From Pseudomonadota bacterium (GTDB taxonomy: Bacteria; Desulfobacterota; Desulfobacteria; Desulfobacterales; ETH-SRB1), in contig JAHIKR010000070.1 of assembly GCA_018897415.1 (NCBI GenBank), forward strand, positions 1 through 12,274: a DNA stretch of 12,274 nucleotides, written 5' to 3'. Numbering within the stretch: the stretch's first letter is position 1; each line of letters begins with the position of its first letter. Shown here one piece after another: positions 12,011 to 12,274 of this stretch. The translations under genes and the position numbers were made by a program. Below the pieces are notes generated by a model. That model saw nothing but the letters and a program-made list of their open reading frames with translations. It had not been told where the DNA came from and did no database searches.

Positions 12011-12274
12011 TTCATCATTTCATCTATTATTTGATCCACATTTTCAGGATTAATTCCAAGCTGTCTACAGGCGTCTTCAGCTTTCGCCATCATGCCTGAA
12101 TCTTCCATATCGCCAAGACCTGAAAAAATCCCAAGCCTTCTACCAACCTGATACAAGCATTGCTTTTCAGGCGGCATTGCCAGAAAATCTTTCAGGATAT
12201 TTGTCATGTGCTCTTTGTCCTGCGGCAGGCTGCCTTCAAGGTCTTCAAAAAGATTCAGTATATGATCACTTTTG
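11998..12274 (-). CDS. 3' part of an unknown gene running off the right edge
   Basis: The frame ending at a TAA (12000-11998) is open to the window edge, so at least 91 codons are visible. An ATG at 12207 would give a 69-residue protein. The 22 codons upstream (with LNLFEDLEGSLPQDKEH) have the same charged, amphipathic helical character and no stop, so the gene probably begins outside the window. AGGA 10 bases before that ATG leaves the short form possible. The visible part is a soluble, acidic, helical protein with one segment rich in Met and Gly (about GLGDMEDSGMM) and no recognised motif. It is followed directly by a terminator, so it belongs to a separate unit from korD. Confidence 0.65.
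   Translation of the reverse strand, partial: KSDHILNLFEDLEGSLPQDKEHMTNILKDFLAMPPEKQCLYQVGRRLGIFSGLGDMEDSGMMAKAEDACRQLGINPENVDQIIDEMMKRFV

Noticed and set aside
11836..12099. 87-codon plus-strand frame through the family 2 element
   Set aside because: It is built from the inverted-repeat element, a terminator and the antisense of the right-edge gene.

Overview
The window reads as an ordinary chromosomal stretch from a low-to-middle GC anaerobic bacterium, most likely a Desulfobacterota (deltaproteobacterial, possibly sulfate-reducing) lineage. That placement is inferred from gene content: a ferredoxin-dependent 2-oxoacid oxidoreductase with its own ferredoxin, SelB, HemW, a GAF-GAF-GGDEF sensor, and short non-coding palindromic repeats between genes. 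No rRNA, tRNA, CRISPR array, transposase or prophage gene was found.

Layout. At the left edge a minus-strand gene has only its first 18 codons in the window, behind a strong ribosome binding site. A divergent control region (57-312) follows, then a membrane-bound diguanylate cyclase (313-2490, +). Convergent to it is a small His-rich protein (2522-2764, -). A 186-bp gap with a REP-like palindrome leads to a class A penicillin-binding protein (2951-4921, +), a 57-aa two-helix membrane protein (5102-5275, +) and selB (5435-7342, +). selB converges with hemW across a repeat-filled 281-bp gap. The minus strand then carries, in transcription order, korD (ferredoxin), a 75-aa unknown ORF, korA, korB, korC and hemW (11784 down to 7624). 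At the right edge a minus-strand gene of unknown function ends in an intrinsic terminator.

How the genes work together. KorD-A-B-C form a four-part 2-oxoacid:ferredoxin oxidoreductase, probably for 2-oxoglutarate, with A-B and B-C each separated by 2 bases and hemW overlapping korC by 14 bases. This looks like one operon with two candidate promoters. SelB means the cell decodes UGA as selenocysteine, although no selenoprotein, selA, selD or tRNA-Sec is visible here. The penicillin-binding protein and the small membrane protein act at the envelope, and the diguanylate cyclase makes c-di-GMP.

The least ordinary content is between the genes. Three arrays of 7-bp tandem repeats are present, two of them built as inverted pairs. 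There are also two unrelated non-coding elements with terminal inverted repeats. One starts on the stop codon of the 57-aa gene and fills the gap to selB; the other lies in the korD leader. A REP-like hairpin, a GC-rich hairpin and a 9-bp triplet repeat complete the set. I see no clear new multi-gene system; the repeat architecture is the best candidate for something under-described.
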